NCBI GenBank assembly: GCA_003157945.1
Contig: PMFY01000086.1
Span: 1-6,816, forward strand
Origin: Acidimicrobiaceae bacterium
GTDB taxonomy: Bacteria; Actinomycetota; Acidimicrobiia; Acidimicrobiales; RAAP-2
Length of the DNA stretch: 6,816 nucleotides
Direction of reading: 5' to 3'
The position numbers and the translations under genes are program-made. The notes beneath the pieces are model-generated. The model worked only from the letters and a program-made list of their open reading frames with translations. It was not told the origin of the DNA and did not search any database. Each line of letters opens with the position of its first letter. Position 1 is the first letter of the stretch. This document shows, piece by piece, positions 6,564 through 6,816 of this stretch.

Positions 6564-6722
6564 TCAGCCCGGTGCGCCGTCCACGTCCCGGGGGTCCTCC
6601 CCGGCCCAGCCCGACGGCGGGTCGCTGGCCGGGAAGCTCTCCTCGCTCATCTCGTCGATGGCGTCGTAGGCCCGTCCGTCCGCCCCGTCGACGGGTTCCC
6701 TGTCCTCGGGGTCCGGTCCCAT
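6564..6722 (-). CDS. Small acidic protein with SEESFPASDPP motif, function unknown
   Basis: This frame encodes 52 residues from ATG (6722-6720) to TGA (6566-6564). AGGAGG lies 5 nt before the ATG, the best ribosome binding site in the window. The product is strongly acidic (10 Asp, 6 Glu, 3 Arg, no Lys or His; net about -13) and rich in Pro and Gly. It has no signal peptide, membrane segment or Cys, so it is probably cytoplasmic and largely disordered. The core AIDEMSEESFPASDPPSGW at residues 21-39 carries the motif SEESFPASDPP followed by Trp39. From memory, very short proteins with this EESFPASDPP motif recur in many actinobacteria and proteobacteria and are annotated as hypothetical; I know of no assigned role. 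The strong ribosome binding site, recognised motif and plausible -10 box together make it a real gene despite its length. It is convergent with the dehydrogenase and probably unrelated to it. Confidence 0.85.
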   Translation of the reverse strand: MGPDPEDREPVDGADGRAYDAIDEMSEESFPASDPPSGWAGEDPRDVDGAPG

Positions 6723-6727
6723 GTCCA

Positions 6728-6733
6728 CCTCCT
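6728..6733 (-). promoter_or_regulatory. Consensus ribosome binding site of the small acidic protein
   Basis: On the minus strand this reads AGGAGG, within GAGGAGGTG, 5 nt from the ATG. It is the closest match to the anti-Shine-Dalgarno consensus in the window and suggests strong translation unless the adjacent hairpin limits access. Confidence 0.8.
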
Positions 6734-6734
6734 C

Positions 6735-6749
6735 GCACGGCGCCCGTGC
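6735..6749 (-). promoter_or_regulatory. Perfect hairpin in the leader, one base upstream of the ribosome binding site
   Basis: On the minus strand, GCACGG, loop GCG and CCGTGC form a perfect 6-bp stem ending one nucleotide before AGGAGG. It lies in the predicted leader of about 42 nt. It could stack against or stabilise the leader, or influence ribosome loading. A chance inverted repeat is possible at this GC content. Confidence 0.45.
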
Positions 6750-6770
6750 CGCTCGACGGTCGTCTGAGCC

Positions 6771-6776
6771 AGCGTA
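6771..6776 (-). promoter_or_regulatory. Possible -10 element for the small acidic protein
   Basis: On the minus strand this reads TACGCT, a full match to TANNNT. It would start transcription near 6764 and give a leader of about 42 nt containing the hairpin and the ribosome binding site. No convincing -35 box is seen 16-18 bp upstream. The rest of 6777-6816 shows no feature I can support. Confidence 0.4.
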
Positions 6777-6816
6777 GGGGCCGACCCGCCCGGTCCGGCC
6801 GGATGGCCAGGTGGCC

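Noticed and set aside
4651..6738. A 695-codon open frame on the - strand, antisense to the dehydrogenase
   Set aside because: It is low-complexity Gly/Arg/Val/Glu-rich sequence without motifs and would overlap both the dehydrogenase and the small acidic gene. It is a shadow of GC-biased codons.
6803..6816. A possible + strand gene starting with ATG at 6803
   Set aside because: Only four full codons are visible and no ribosome binding site or clear -10 box precedes it; it cannot be supported from this window.
6795..6816. Repeated GGCC blocks near the right edge
   Set aside because: Short self-complementary GGCC words are expected at this composition and form no longer symmetric element.

Overview
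The window is very GC-rich, with G or C in most third codon positions. Its gene content is of a kind common in high-GC Gram-positive bacteria: an SGNH domain of the acyltransferase-3 type, a P450, an acyl-CoA dehydrogenase and apparently leaderless starts. An actinobacterial host, possibly of the Acidimicrobiia, is the best guess. This is an inference from composition and gene families, because no rRNA or taxonomic marker is present.

Layout. (1) 1-840, + strand: the 3' end of a gene for an SGNH/GDSL-type domain, cut by the window's left edge and probably the C-terminal part of a membrane acyltransferase. (2) 886-2442, - strand: a 12-helix MFS transporter of the sugar-porter type, convergent with gene 1. 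(3) 2443-2693: a divergent promoter region with three copies of a 16-bp direct repeat and a partial fourth. (4) 2694-3947, +: a cytochrome P450. (5) 4005-4760, +: a serine alpha/beta hydrolase. (6) 4852-6522, +: an AidB-like acyl-CoA dehydrogenase. (7) 6564-6722, -: a 52-residue, very acidic protein with a SEESFPASDPP motif, preceded by a near-perfect Shine-Dalgarno sequence. GC-rich hairpins lie in the gaps at 859-884, 3953-3978, 4762-4780 and 6534-6550.

How the genes may work together. The P450, hydrolase and acyl-CoA dehydrogenase run in the same direction, and the transporter diverges from the P450. Uptake, hydroxylation, ester or thioester hydrolysis and acyl-CoA oxidation would fit breakdown or modification of a hydrophobic carboxylic compound such as a lipid, terpenoid or steroid side chain. 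No gene here fixes the substrate. The hydrolase and dehydrogenase each seem to have their own leaderless promoter, so this looks like a neighbourhood of separately transcribed genes more than one tight operon.

I found no convincing new multi-gene system, CRISPR array, tRNA, rRNA or mobile element. The points most worth a second look are the small acidic protein with a hairpin touching its ribosome-binding site, the 16-bp repeats between the transporter and the P450, and the AidB-like dehydrogenase whose C-terminal domain is acidic.
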